From contig NZ_FNQZ01000004.1 in the NCBI RefSeq assembly GCF_900107545.1, forward strand, positions 1-64,000: 64,000 bases of DNA, written 5' to 3'. Made by a program: the position numbers and the translations under genes. This DNA comes from Pseudobutyrivibrio sp. ACV-2 (GTDB lineage: Bacteria > Bacillota > Clostridia > Lachnospirales > Lachnospiraceae). This document shows positions 1 through 9,356 of this stretch, in pieces; position 1 is the first letter of the stretch; each line of letters starts with the position of its first letter. The notes beneath the pieces were generated by a model. That model did not search any database. It was not told the origin of the DNA and was given only the letters and a program-made list of their open reading frames with translations.

Positions 1-1
1 T

Positions 2-385
2 GGGTATTTTACACTTGCTATAAAAACTATTCGTGTGAATGCGGATGTGTTTAGTAAAAATGTTAACAAAAAGATTGGTAGAGTTAGCGATTTGGATCAG
101 GAGAACAATACATATACATTATCTGCGTATCTAATTGCACAGCTTGGAAAGAATTATTCAGATAATATGAACGAAAAGATAGAAGGTAGACAATTGTTGC
201 AGGCTGCTGTAGAGACAATTAAGAAGTTGCAATATATGGCCGGAGGAACAGTTTGCTTTCTTGAAGCGGAAGAAAAACAAAAACTACTGGATTTTTACGA
301 GAAAGATAATTCATTTAAACGATTTGCTACTAGAGAATCTAAGAATGATGGACACAAGCTTATTCAGTTATTAAAAGTAATTTAG
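2..385 (+). CDS. GNAT-family N-acetyltransferase, C-terminal part (5' end outside window)
   Basis: The reading frame is open from the first bases of the window, so the gene starts upstream; a GTG at 35 is probably internal. The visible 127 residues fit the second half of a small GNAT acetyltransferase: a beta strand (GYFTLAIKTIRV), then YLIAQLGKNY, a helix with GRQLLQAAVETIK, then GGTVCFLEAEE and LLDFYEKDNSFKRF, ending in the LIQLLKVI tail common to a group of Clostridial acetyltransferases. Members of this group would transfer an acetyl group from acetyl-CoA to an amine; some relatives are toxins of toxin-antitoxin pairs. The N-terminal half with the acetyl-CoA loop is not in view, so substrate and toxin status cannot be judged. 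Confidence 0.7.
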   Translation, partial: GYFTLAIKTIRVNADVFSKNVNKKIGRVSDLDQENNTYTLSAYLIAQLGKNYSDNMNEKIEGRQLLQAAVETIKKLQYMAGGTVCFLEAEEKQKLLDFYEKDNSFKRFATRESKNDGHKLIQLLKVI

Positions 386-435
386 TGCTGGTATATAGAT
401 TACCTAGGTTTAATTAGAAAAAGGCTAAAGATTTA

Positions 436-448
436 GGTGCCTGACCCC
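436..448. repeat. Short GGTGCCTGACCCC motif in the gap before the C11 protease
   Basis: The 240-bp gap from 386 to 625 holds no gene. It contains GGTGCCTGACCCC, a motif of the kind found in short dispersed extragenic repeats of many bacteria, but no inverted partner is visible here, so this may be a remnant. The rest of the gap is A/T-rich and should hold the promoter of the downstream protease; a TAAAAT at 587-592 is a possible -10 box without a convincing -35. Confidence 0.25.
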
Positions 449-625
449 AATGTGGGTAACATAACGTCAACTTAGAATTGAATGATACATGCTTACAGAA
501 AAAGAGTATAAAATATAGCAAAAAGGACAAAAATAAAAACATAAGGTATTAATGACATAATTAACAAACTGTTCATAGTTGAATGCTAAAATGTGTGTAC
601 TTATCAAGTCACAGGGAGGCAGGCT

Positions 626-3600
626 ATGAACAGTTTTTTTAATGCGAAAAAAATAATTGCATCACTGATGGTAACAGCGATTATGTTATCATCAGTTTCG
701 AATACTGCATATGGAGCTCAGACCAAAAATTTGGCAACTACAACTATAGAGACTGCAGTATCCGTAGAGACGCTATCTATTCAGGAGAAACTAAAGCTAT
801 ATGTGGACACCACAAAAAAGCAGTATGAAAATTATATGCTGCTAAAAGACTATAGATTTTTTGATCCTGAAAAATATTTATTAAATAATCCGGATGTTAT
901 GGCTGCGGCAGAGCAGTTTAAAGCTAAGGATTTAAATTCTTTTGCTCTGACTCATTATTTGTACTTTGGTATATTTGAGGGCAGAAGTTCACAAACGCCA
1001 TTTGATCCAATAGTAGCACTTGTGTCTGATTCAGACATATTTAACAAGCTACTAATCTCCAAAATTTTTACTCCAGAAAATGTATTTACATACTATTTTG
1101 AAAAAACTGGCAAGGATTCTACACAAGGGTTAATTCTTACATTTGATGCTACTCATACTTTGTTGGCTATTCCTGATCCAAAACTGACTGCCAGTGCAGT
1201 TCAGTATGATGGTGGTTCATCAGGTGGAGGCTCTTCTAGTGGCAGCGGTTCCTCAGGTGGTTCACAATCAACACAGGGGTCATCACAAGCGTCTGATTCT
1301 ACCACATCGTCAGAGGCTGAAAATATAAATCAGATTATTCCTACTGGCAGAAATTATGAGCTGATAAATAGTAAAGCTGAAAAAATTAAGGGTTACACGC
1401 TTTCATCTAACGGTACTACAGCCGATTCAGCTCTTAAGGTAACATTTTATGATTCAAACTATTCCAAGGCAAGGAAGTTGGCAGAGGGAAAAAACTACAC
1501 ATTTATGATTTATATGTGCGGTACAGATCAGGAAAGAAATAATAATTATAAAAGAGTTACAGCCCAGATTATGAGCCTTCTCAAAGGCGATATGAGCAAT
1601 GTTAATGTACTTTTGTGCGTTGGTGGAACCACAAGTTATGCTAACAAATATTTGCAGAATGATGTCTCTGATTTAAGATGTGGAATCTATTATATCAATC
1701 CAGCTGGTGTCAGCACAGAAGGGAAGGAGGTATTGGATTCCTTTCAATTAGGAAATAGATCAACGTTATCAGCAAAATTTAATAAAGTAATTAACGAAAA
1801 TACGTTAATAAAGCTTGCAACAACCGGTGCTCCTATAGATATGGGTGACCCGGGATTATTGGCTGGATTTATAGATTTTGGAACAAATCTATTTCCAGCT
1901 GCAGATTATGGACTTAGCCTGTCAAATCATGGCGGTGGCCTTGAAACAGGTATTTGTTCATCAGATAGCCTGATTAAAAATGGCAGGATTGTCGTAAATG
2001 GTACCAGCATTACTACAAATGAACTTGAATCAGCTTTAGATTCTACCGATTTGTACATGGATGAAACAGCAAATGCTGATGGTAAACTGGGATTGCTGTT
2101 TATGGATGCATGTCTTGAGGGTTCTACAGAGCTTGCAAACAATCTGAGAGACTATTACAGATTTATGATTGCCTCAGAAGAAATTACTATGAATTGGACA
2201 GATTATGAATCTCTAATTAATAAACTAAACACTGCTGTTAAAAATAATAATAGTGACCAGAATATTGCCATTGCTATAGCAGAAGATTTTGGAAACACTC
2301 CTTGGCATCGAGGGAAAAATAATGGACAGATGAGCAGCATAGTAGCCTATTCTTCAGATGCTATTGCAGAATCCTATAGAAGAATAAATGCGCTTTCTGA
2401 CCAGCTATCAACCGTATTTACGAGCAACTACTATTCAAACCAGTTGAGGGAACAGCTATTTACTGAGCTTAGAAAATCCATACTTTCCTGTCATATTGCA
2501 GCAGGAACCTGCTATGAAGACAATCTAAAAAACATGATCTCTGGAAATTCCTATGTAGATATAGGCGAGTTCATGATATTTTTAAATAAAAATGTGGGTA
2601 ACTTACTTACATCCCAAGCAGGACTTACGGCGGCAGATATATCTGCACTTAACGAAATTTCAGCCAGCATTAATAATGTTTTAAACAGCGGATTTTTGGT
2701 ATATCTTTCAATAGATAATTTTAAGGGCGCCGGTGGCTACGAGTTTTCAAACAATGCGCCAGGTCAGATTATAACTATGGCCAATCTTTCGGAATACGCC
2801 CCAAGTGGCTGGACCAAAATCCGTGGTAATAATGATTATTTATATGGAAGCTCATTGTACATCCCATTTGGAATGTCTGAGTCTGAATTCCTGCAAGGAG
2901 AGTTTTACAAGTATTATCATGGTTCAGAGTTAAATCCATACGTGGATTTCGTGCACAACTATTTGAGTTATTACAATGATAGTGTAAATGGATATGCAAA
3001 AAAGAGAATAGCGCTGGCAAATGAGCTGAATGATAATTTTAGCAAGCTGGTTAAACCTGCATCAGATTTTATGACACTTGAAGATGAAAACGGCAATGTG
3101 ACTCGCAAATTTATTAGTTTTGATATCGCACCAAGCTATGAAGCAGCAGGCCTTGCAACACCAGCAAACTCTACGGGAAGTCCAATGCTTGATATTCTAG
3201 AGACCCAAGGCTCTATTCAGGTATCAGCTGTGCGTAAGGAGTATTTCCCAACTAAAGACAATCAGGGAACTGTAGTGGTTGATATGATATGTGCTGAGGA
3301 GGATGTAAGCAGATATTCATATGCACTTGACAGCAATCGCATATACTTTAATGTGTCAGATTTGGCAGATAGTGTTATCCACGGATATGCACTTTCAGGA
3401 ACATTATTTGATAAATCTACTGGAGAAATCAAAACCGATGAACGAGGTAAAAGTGTCACAGATTGGCAGTTTGTACTGAAATCTTCTGCTGAAAAAAATA
3501 TAGATAAAAAGGTAGAACTGCTTCGCTCGGCAGGGGCTGATTCAGAGAGTCTGACAACAGATTATATAACTGTTTTGGGTGGCACCATTGCAGAGAACAA

Positions 3601-4258
3601 CGAGGGAACAAGTTCAGAAGCCGACGCAGAATATATTAACACCTATCACATTTTCAAGACATATGATGACGAAACTTATACCTATTGGGCATCGGTAGGT
3701 GAGGATCAGACTATAGGCTATTACAAGATTGAAAATGTAGCTGGAATTTCAGTTTATCATTACATACTTGTGGAAGAAGATGTGGAAGGCAGCGATGAAA
3801 AAGTTTTGAATAAAAGATGCCTGGAAGCTTTTAAGGGTATTGATGACGGATATTTCAGCACTGAGAGAAGGATGGAAATATTTAGAGCTGTTGTAGCTGA
3901 ATCTCTTCAAGATGATTTGCGTTCAAGTGAAGGTAACGGTTACACACTGGATATAGGAGCTACAAATAAGGATTATTCAGCCATTGCAAAGGTTAATGAA
4001 ACTGTATACGAAGGTGCTGGAAACTCAGGAAATGGCCCATTGTTTGTTGATGATGCATCCAAGGTTGATGAAAGAATTCTAGAAAAAGACATTAAACCAG
4101 GTGATTATGAGGATGATGAAGGTGAGACTCCAGAAAAATATGAGGAAACTATAGATATCACAAATGATGAGGAATTAGACACTGTGACTGAGGCGGAATC
4201 TGAGTCAAAGCCAGAGGCAAAGGAAGACTTTGAACAAAAAGAGCAGGAGGTTATATAA
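626..4258 (+). CDS. Secreted clostripain-family (peptidase C11) cysteine protease
   Basis: A 1210-residue exported protease. The start at 626 is chosen because AGGGAGG sits 6 bases upstream; an in-frame start at 593 has no ribosome site. Residues 1-30 form a signal peptide ending near TAYGA. Residues 78-120 (FFDPEKYLLNNPDV ... HYLYFGIFEGR) match the NPDV/FGxxEGR repeat module found in cell-surface proteins. A Gly/Ser linker follows at 196-222. The C11 domain starts near 290 with FMIYMCGTD; the predicted catalytic dyad is His435 (SLSNHGGG) and Cys496 (FMDACLEGS). The family cleaves after Arg or Lys and is usually activated by self-cleavage. The C-terminus is acidic and has no sortase signal. 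The gene ends inside a terminator shared with the convergent MATE gene. Confidence 0.88.
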   Translation: MNSFFNAKKIIASLMVTAIMLSSVSNTAYGAQTKNLATTTIETAVSVETLSIQEKLKLYVDTTKKQYENYMLLKDYRFFDPEKYLLNNPDVMAAAEQFKAKDLNSFALTHYLYFGIFEGRSSQTPFDPIVALVSDSDIFNKLLISKIFTPENVFTYYFEKTGKDSTQGLILTFDATHTLLAIPDPKLTASAVQYDGGSSGGGSSSGSGSSGGSQSTQGSSQASDSTTSSEAENINQIIPTGRNYELINSKAEKIKGYTLSSNGTTADSALKVTFYDSNYSKARKLAEGKNYTFMIYMCGTDQERNNNYKRVTAQIMSLLKGDMSNVNVLLCVGGTTSYANKYLQNDVSDLRCGIYYINPAGVSTEGKEVLDSFQLGNRSTLSAKFNKVINENTLIKLATTGAPIDMGDPGLLAGFIDFGTNLFPAADYGLSLSNHGGGLETGICSSDSLIKNGRIVVNGTSITTNELESALDSTDLYMDETANADGKLGLLFMDACLEGSTELANNLRDYYRFMIASEEITMNWTDYESLINKLNTAVKNNNSDQNIAIAIAEDFGNTPWHRGKNNGQMSSIVAYSSDAIAESYRRINALSDQLSTVFTSNYYSNQLREQLFTELRKSILSCHIAAGTCYEDNLKNMISGNSYVDIGEFMIFLNKNVGNLLTSQAGLTAADISALNEISASINNVLNSGFLVYLSIDNFKGAGGYEFSNNAPGQIITMANLSEYAPSGWTKIRGNNDYLYGSSLYIPFGMSESEFLQGEFYKYYHGSELNPYVDFVHNYLSYYNDSVNGYAKKRIALANELNDNFSKLVKPASDFMTLEDENGNVTRKFISFDIAPSYEAAGLATPANSTGSPMLDILETQGSIQVSAVRKEYFPTKDNQGTVVVDMICAEEDVSRYSYALDSNRIYFNVSDLADSVIHGYALSGTLFDKSTGEIKTDERGKSVTDWQFVLKSSAEKNIDKKVELLRSAGADSESLTTDYITVLGGTIAENNEGTSSEADAEYINTYHIFKTYDDETYTYWASVGEDQTIGYYKIENVAGISVYHYILVEEDVEGSDEKVLNKRCLEAFKGIDDGYFSTERRMEIFRAVVAESLQDDLRSSEGNGYTLDIGATNKDYSAIAKVNETVYEGAGNSGNGPLFVDDASKVDERILEKDIKPGDYEDDEGETPEKYEETIDITNDEELDTVTEAESESKPEAKEDFEQKEQEVI

Positions 4259-4274
4259 CCTCTTGCTCTTTTTT
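4234..4274. terminator. Bidirectional terminator containing both convergent stop codons
   Basis: A near-perfect 28-base inverted repeat (GAGCAGGAGGTTAT / ATAACCTCTTGCTC) is flanked by A5 on the left and T6 on the right, so it can end transcription from both sides. The stop codons of the protease (4256-4258) and the MATE gene (4251-4253) lie in its centre, so the two coding regions overlap by 8 bases. Confidence 0.9.
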
Positions 4275-5621
4275 AAACATGGTCTTTACGGTTATTAGCA
4301 TAGTGATAAAGCAAGCCATTCCGCCCACCACGTTACTGATAGGCTCGGCGGCAAACACGCCATTTGTGCCCATGTTAAACAAGTATGGAAGGATGTAGGT
4401 CAGTGGAGCCACAATGACAATCTTTCTAAATAAAGAGAAGAAGATTGCATGGCCCTTTCGGCCTAAGGATTTAAATACAATCTGTCCGGAGTACTGGAAT
4501 ACCATAAATATAAAGGTTGAAAAGTACAGGTTAAACGCTGGAACTGCATCTACCAGGATGGTCTTATCATTTGTAAATATTCCAATGATTAAAGCTGGTG
4601 CAATTCTGATGATTGCCCAAACGCATACGGTGTAGGCCATGGTGATTGTAAACATGATGATTATAGATTTTTTAATCTTATCGAATTTTTTAGCACCGTA
4701 ATTGTAGCTGATTACAGGTGATGAACCTTCTGTGATGGCTACGATAGGTGTTTCCATCATCTGACGGGCACTGTTTACAATGGTCATTACTGATACGTAC
4801 ACATCGCCACCCACATTTGAAAGGACACTGTTGCAGGAAATCTGAACCACTGCATTTGTAAACTGTGTCATGAAGGAAGCAGTACCAAGTGTGATGATTT
4901 TTGCGGCAGTTGGTTTGCATTTTTTAAATTCTGATAAGCTCAATAATTTTAGTCTGCAATCGCATTTTTTACCAAATAAAAATCGCAGTACGTATAGAGC
5001 TGACATGCCTTGAGAAATAATGGTGGCTACAGCTGCACCCTGCACTCCCATGCCAAATGCAAAAATGAATATTGGGTCAAGAATAATATTTGCAGCAGCT
5101 CCTACAATAACGGTAGTCATACCCACAGTGGAAAAGCCTTGTGCTGTGATAAATGGATTCATTCCGGTGGCTATCATGGAAAATATGGTTCCTAAAAGAT
5201 AAATACGTAAATACGGTAATGCATATATCATAGAATTATCGGAAGCACCAAAGACTGAAAGAATTGGTCTACCGAAAATTTCTCCAATTAATATAAGGCA
5301 TATGCCGGTCAAGACCAGTAGAAAAAATGATGTGTTTTGAATTTTTTTTGCTTCCACGTCATTCTTTTGACCTCTTGCGATGGAGAAAAGTGGGGCTCCG
5401 CCACCACCGTACATATTCGTAAATGCAGTAATAAGTATTACAAGAGGAAAGCAAAGTCCAACCGCCCCAAGGGCTACGGTTCCAATTCGTGGGATTCTAG
5501 CGATGTAGATTCTATCTACAATGTTGTATAAAAGATTTAATATTTGTGCTACAAGCATTGGAAGTGCAGTAGCCATAATATTGGTAAGTGTTCGTCCGCT
5601 TTCAAAATCTACTTTTTTCAT
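4251..5621 (-). CDS. MATE-family multidrug/Na+-type efflux transporter
   Basis: A 456-residue inner membrane protein with the twelve-helix MATE pattern. The N-terminal half has the typical PMLVAQILNLLYNIVDRIYIARIP opening segment (first 20 residues: PMLVAQILNLLYNIVDRIYI) and GAAANIILDPIFIFAFGMGVQGAA; the C-terminal half has EGSSPVISYNYGA. These are family signatures of the MepA/DinF-like branch, which exports cationic drugs or metabolites using an Na+ or H+ gradient. It is divergent from a LysR regulator with a 120-bp shared promoter region, which suggests that regulator controls it. The last residues, EQEVI, are encoded inside the shared terminator. Substrate cannot be told from sequence. 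Confidence 0.9.
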   Translation of the reverse strand: MKKVDFESGRTLTNIMATALPMLVAQILNLLYNIVDRIYIARIPRIGTVALGAVGLCFPLVILITAFTNMYGGGGAPLFSIARGQKNDVEAKKIQNTSFFLLVLTGICLILIGEIFGRPILSVFGASDNSMIYALPYLRIYLLGTIFSMIATGMNPFITAQGFSTVGMTTVIVGAAANIILDPIFIFAFGMGVQGAAVATIISQGMSALYVLRFLFGKKCDCRLKLLSLSEFKKCKPTAAKIITLGTASFMTQFTNAVVQISCNSVLSNVGGDVYVSVMTIVNSARQMMETPIVAITEGSSPVISYNYGAKKFDKIKKSIIIMFTITMAYTVCVWAIIRIAPALIIGIFTNDKTILVDAVPAFNLYFSTFIFMVFQYSGQIVFKSLGRKGHAIFFSLFRKIVIVAPLTYILPYLFNMGTNGVFAAEPISNVVGGMACFITMLITVKTMFKKEQEVI

Positions 5622-5637
5622 TAAATTACTCCAAAAT

Positions 5638-5668
5638 GTCTAGTATTGCCTTAAACGACAGGTCTAGT
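5638..5668. promoter_or_regulatory. Direct repeat GTCTAGT in the MATE-LysR intergenic region
   Basis: GTCTAGT occurs at 5638-5644 and again at 5662-5668, 24 bp apart start to start, within the shared promoter region. It may be a regulator site for the LysR protein, but the motif is short and does not have the T-N11-A palindrome form, so this is a weak call. Confidence 0.25.
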
Positions 5669-5741
5669 TTATACTTGTTTTAGTTATATGTAAAATATAA
5701 ATAAAATAGAGAATGTATATATAGAATATATAGAGGCGATT

Positions 5742-6599
5742 ATGGACATAAAGCAGATGGAGTATTTTAAGACTATTGTCGATACAGGCAGTATCAATCA
5801 GGCTGCAAAGATTTTGCACATGACGCAGCCACCACTTTCCATGTCAATGAAAAAACTGGAAGATGAACTGAACACTTCATTATTTATCAGAGGAAGCAAG
5901 CACGTTGCATTAACTGAAGCTGGGGCTATTTTTTACCAGAGAGTGTGCAGAATTTTGGAGCTTACAAATAGCACCATAACTGAGGTATCAAAGGCAGGCC
6001 TTCACAAGACTTTTTCATTAGGACTTACCCCATCTACCATCCCGGTGGTTTCAGATACTCTTGCTAAATTTTCAGATGACAATCCAGAGGTGCATTTTCA
6101 GATTTATGACGGTTCCACTTTTGAGCTGCAGCATTTACTGGATACAAACGTAATCGATGCTGCATTTCTGCGCACCCCGTTTGCTTCAAAGGATTTCAAG
6201 AAAATAGAAATACAGACAGAACCTATGGTATGCGCTATACCAGATGCATTTATGGATAAATCCCTTAAAAATAAAAAATCTATTTCATTAAAGCAGCTGT
6301 CCACCTATCCGATTTCGACCTATAGAAGATACCAGAATTTGCTGACGGAGGCTTTCAAAGAAGATGGCTTGGAACCGGATTTTTTCAGTATATGCGATGA
6401 TACCCGCACCTCACTTCTATGGGCAAAAAATAACAAAGCGGTTGCCGTATTTCCAAGGTCTTTATCTGTGGAATGTAAGGATGATTTGACCATACTTCCA
6501 ATCCAGTCAACGCCACTGGAAACTACAATCCTGTTTGTATATAGCCCCGAAATATTAAAAAGCAATACCCTTCTAACAGAATTTCTGAATTATATTTAG
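5742..6599 (+). CDS. LysR-family transcriptional regulator
   Basis: A 285-residue regulator. Residues 1-60 are the winged helix-turn-helix (MEYFKTIVDTGSINQAAKIL, then TQPPLSMSMKKLEDEL and LFIRGSKHVALTEAG), the canonical LysR DNA-binding domain. Residues from about 85 form the substrate-binding-like effector domain (LGLTPSTIPVVSDTLAKF). It is transcribed away from the MATE exporter and is followed by a terminator, so it is probably a single gene that senses a compound and controls its neighbour. The effector is unknown. Confidence 0.9.
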   Translation: MDIKQMEYFKTIVDTGSINQAAKILHMTQPPLSMSMKKLEDELNTSLFIRGSKHVALTEAGAIFYQRVCRILELTNSTITEVSKAGLHKTFSLGLTPSTIPVVSDTLAKFSDDNPEVHFQIYDGSTFELQHLLDTNVIDAAFLRTPFASKDFKKIEIQTEPMVCAIPDAFMDKSLKNKKSISLKQLSTYPISTYRRYQNLLTEAFKEDGLEPDFFSICDDTRTSLLWAKNNKAVAVFPRSLSVECKDDLTILPIQSTPLETTILFVYSPEILKSNTLLTEFLNYI

Positions 6600-6612
6600 G
6601 ATTATTTGCCCA

Positions 6613-6644
6613 AAGACTGGCTGAAAAAAGCCGGTCTTATTTTA
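6613..6644 (+). terminator. Rho-independent terminator after the LysR gene
   Basis: Stem AAGACTGGCT / AGCCGGTCTT (one mismatch) with a GAAAAA loop, followed by ATTTTATG. It lies 14 bases after the LysR stop codon. Confidence 0.75.
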
Positions 6645-6738
6645 TGTCGTGTTTTCCAAAAAAGATGTCGGCTTATGCTACGTGAATAAGCAAAACAATC
6701 ATGATATAGTTTTCCTACAGAGAAGGAAGGTAGGTATT

Positions 6739-9174
6739 ATGAAGAGAGAAAATTATAATAAGGATTGGCTATTTTGGAACAGTAAGGATGCATTTGCTTT
6801 GGTATGGGATATACCAGAGGCTGCAAAAAAAATTACATTGCCACATGACGCAATGATTGAGACAAAAGGAAATCCAGAGTCTCTAAATGGAAGTAATACT
6901 GGATTTTTTGATGGTGGCTCATATACCTATGTGAAATTTTATGAGTCAAAGCCAGGAGATAGAAAAAGAAATATAATGCTTCAGTTTGATGGCGTTTACA
7001 TGAATACATTTGTTTATGTAAACGGGCAGCTGGCAGTAAATAGACCATATGGATATTCGCAGTTTTATGCCCCTATTTCACATTTGTTAAAGGAAGAAGG
7101 AACAAATGAAATTCGTGTGCAGGTGCGAAATGGAGCGATGGCAAACAGCCGCTGGTATTCAGGAAGTGGAATATATAGAGATGTGTATATGCTCACATCC
7201 GAGCCAACTTACATAAAAGAAGAAAGCCTTCAGGTGGTCACTGAAAATTGTGATGAGTCACAGGCAACTTTAAAAATAAAGGCCAAAATATGCAACAAAG
7301 AGTTTGAGGCTAAAGGACTAGAGATCCTATTTGAAATTTATGATGAAGAGAAAACTCTTGTAGCTAGTGACAAAAAATTCGTATATACGAATTCTAATGA
7401 TTGCCGTCAGGTTACAAGCAGAGTAAATATTTTAAATCCAAAGCTTTGGAGTGAGGATACACCAAGTCTTTATACCGTATATGCGAAGCTTTATATTGAA
7501 GGACAGGATGCGCCTATAGATGAAGACAGCACAACCTTTGGTATCAGAACACTCACACTTGACGTTGCACATGGCCTTAGAGTAAATGGAAAAGAAGTAA
7601 AGCTCAGAGGTGCCTGCATCCATCATGACAGTGGCATCCTTGGTTCAAAAACATATTATGAGGCAGAATACAGACGAGTAAAAATCTTAAAAGAGTCCGG
7701 ATTTAACGCTATCAGAATGTCGCATCATCCAGCAGCACCAGCGTTACTTAGAGCTTGTGATGAGCTTGGCATGTATGTCATGGATGAGACCTTTGATATG
7801 TGGACCAGAACAAAATCTGATTATGACTACAACCTTTATTTCATGGATTGGTGGAAAAAGGATGTGACCGCCATGGTAATGAAGGATTTAAACCATCCTT
7901 CAGTTATCCTTTATTCTATTGGAAATGAGATTCCAGAAATCGGAACAAATCAGGGAGCTCAGCTTGCAGCTGAAATCAGCGATTTATGCCATAGCCTTGA
8001 TAGCTCACGCTATACATTGGCATCGATTAATGGTGTGTTTGCAGCAGGTGATGATGTGCCTGAAATCACGGCTGACGTGGCAGGAGAGGTTGCTGCTACA
8101 GATGATTCTGTAAATGTTAATGATTTCATGACCATCATGGATAAATACATGGATAGAATCGTGGTACATAAGGCTATAACAGCCAGACTAAAAAAGGCAT
8201 GTGCTGCTACTGATATTGCAGGCTATAACTATATGACTGCAAGATATGCGTTGGATGCAAAGGAAGAACCAAACCGTGTTATGGTGGGAAGTGAAACCTA
8301 TCCGCCAGAGATTGCAACAAACTGGAGAGAGGTTATGAAATATCCTCAGGTAATAGGCGATTTCACTTGGACAGGATGGGATTATCTTGGTGAAGCAGGA
8401 GTTGGAATCCCTGCCTATAAATGGGGTGAAGGTGGCTTTGGTGCAAAATACCCAGCTCGACTTGCCTATACAGGAGATGTGGACATTACAGGCTTTAGAC
8501 GACCACTTTCATATTATAGACAGATAGTGTTTGGCCTGAGAAAGGCTCCATATATAGCAGTGCAAAATCCTGCTCACTATGGTGAAAATCTTATCAAAAC
8601 ACCTTGGGTGATGAGTGATGCCACATCAACATGGAACTTTGCAGGATATGAAAATAAGTCGGTTATCGTGGAGGTTTATTCAGATGCAGATGAGGTCGAG
8701 CTTTTCTGCAATGGAACATCAATTGGCAAAAAGGCCATTACTGATGCAGACAAATGTCGTGTATTATTTGAAACTACATATCAGCCAGGTACATTAAAAG
8801 CTGTAAGCTATGTGGCAGGAAAAAATACCGGAGAATATGAGCTTACTACAGCAGTAGGAAATGTTCGCCTCAGTGCACAGCTTGACGAAAACGTAAATGA
8901 AAAGTCTGATATTGTATTTGTTAATTTCACTCTTGAGGATGCTTCTGGAAACGTATTTACGGATTCTGATATGAAAATTAATCTAGAGCTTGAGGGAGAC
9001 GGAGAATTGCTAGGCTTCGGCTCAGCAGATCCAAAGGCTACAGAGCTTTATGGAAGCGGTGAGGCGTACACCTTCAACGGTAGAGCACTTGCTATCATCA
9101 AGCGCTCATCAACTGAAAAGCTTGTGCTTAAAGCTACTGCTGGTGAAGCAATCAAAACAGAGCTTACAATATAA
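6739..9174 (+). CDS. Glycoside hydrolase family 2 enzyme (beta-galactosidase-like)
   Basis: An 811-residue GH2 protein without signal peptide, so probably cytoplasmic. The start at 6739 has AAGGAAGG 8 bases upstream; the frame extends to 6649 without a ribosome site. The order is sugar-binding domain (1-170, with GFFDGGSYTYVKF and SGSGIYRDVY), immunoglobulin-like sandwich, TIM barrel (from about 280, HHDSGILGS and RMSHHPAAP), then C-terminal beta domains. The acid/base is Glu397 in YSIGNEIPEI and the likely nucleophile is Glu519 in VGSETYPP. GH2 enzymes remove terminal beta-galactose, glucuronic acid, mannose or arabinose; GDFTWTGWDYLGE is typical of the beta-galactosidase-like branch, but specificity is not settled. 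It has its own terminator and sits upstream of a symporter-GH3 unit. Confidence 0.88.
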   Translation: MKRENYNKDWLFWNSKDAFALVWDIPEAAKKITLPHDAMIETKGNPESLNGSNTGFFDGGSYTYVKFYESKPGDRKRNIMLQFDGVYMNTFVYVNGQLAVNRPYGYSQFYAPISHLLKEEGTNEIRVQVRNGAMANSRWYSGSGIYRDVYMLTSEPTYIKEESLQVVTENCDESQATLKIKAKICNKEFEAKGLEILFEIYDEEKTLVASDKKFVYTNSNDCRQVTSRVNILNPKLWSEDTPSLYTVYAKLYIEGQDAPIDEDSTTFGIRTLTLDVAHGLRVNGKEVKLRGACIHHDSGILGSKTYYEAEYRRVKILKESGFNAIRMSHHPAAPALLRACDELGMYVMDETFDMWTRTKSDYDYNLYFMDWWKKDVTAMVMKDLNHPSVILYSIGNEIPEIGTNQGAQLAAEISDLCHSLDSSRYTLASINGVFAAGDDVPEITADVAGEVAATDDSVNVNDFMTIMDKYMDRIVVHKAITARLKKACAATDIAGYNYMTARYALDAKEEPNRVMVGSETYPPEIATNWREVMKYPQVIGDFTWTGWDYLGEAGVGIPAYKWGEGGFGAKYPARLAYTGDVDITGFRRPLSYYRQIVFGLRKAPYIAVQNPAHYGENLIKTPWVMSDATSTWNFAGYENKSVIVEVYSDADEVELFCNGTSIGKKAITDADKCRVLFETTYQPGTLKAVSYVAGKNTGEYELTTAVGNVRLSAQLDENVNEKSDIVFVNFTLEDASGNVFTDSDMKINLELEGDGELLGFGSADPKATELYGSGEAYTFNGRALAIIKRSSTEKLVLKATAGEAIKTELTI

Positions 9175-9198
9175 TTAATAGAAATATTTATTATCGAA

Positions 9199-9230
9199 AT
9201 GGAGCAGAAGAAATTCTGCTTCATTTTTTT
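9199..9230 (+). terminator. Rho-independent terminator after the GH2 gene
   Basis: Stem AGCAGAA / TTCTGCT with flanking ATG/CAT pairing and a GAAA loop, followed by T7. It separates the GH2 gene from the downstream transporter unit. Confidence 0.85.
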
Positions 9231-9258
9231 AGACATAAATTTATCACATCTAAAAATA

Positions 9259-9313
9259 TGTAGGATTCTATAAAAAATATATCATTAAAAGCCTGTAGGA
9301 ATCATAATATAAT
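9259..9313. promoter_or_regulatory. Direct repeat TGTAGGAWTC and -10 box before the transporter unit
   Basis: TGTAGGATTC (9259) and TGTAGGAATC (9294) are 35 bp apart, and the second lies just before a TATAAT at 9308-9313. A further TGTAGGA appears on the opposite strand before the GH2 gene (6713-6719). These could be binding sites for the AraC-type regulator encoded at 12803-13939. The half-site is short, so the call is tentative. Confidence 0.35.
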
Positions 9314-9356
9314 CTTTACATAAGGTAGAAAGCTATAGAGGCTATGGAGGTAAAAA

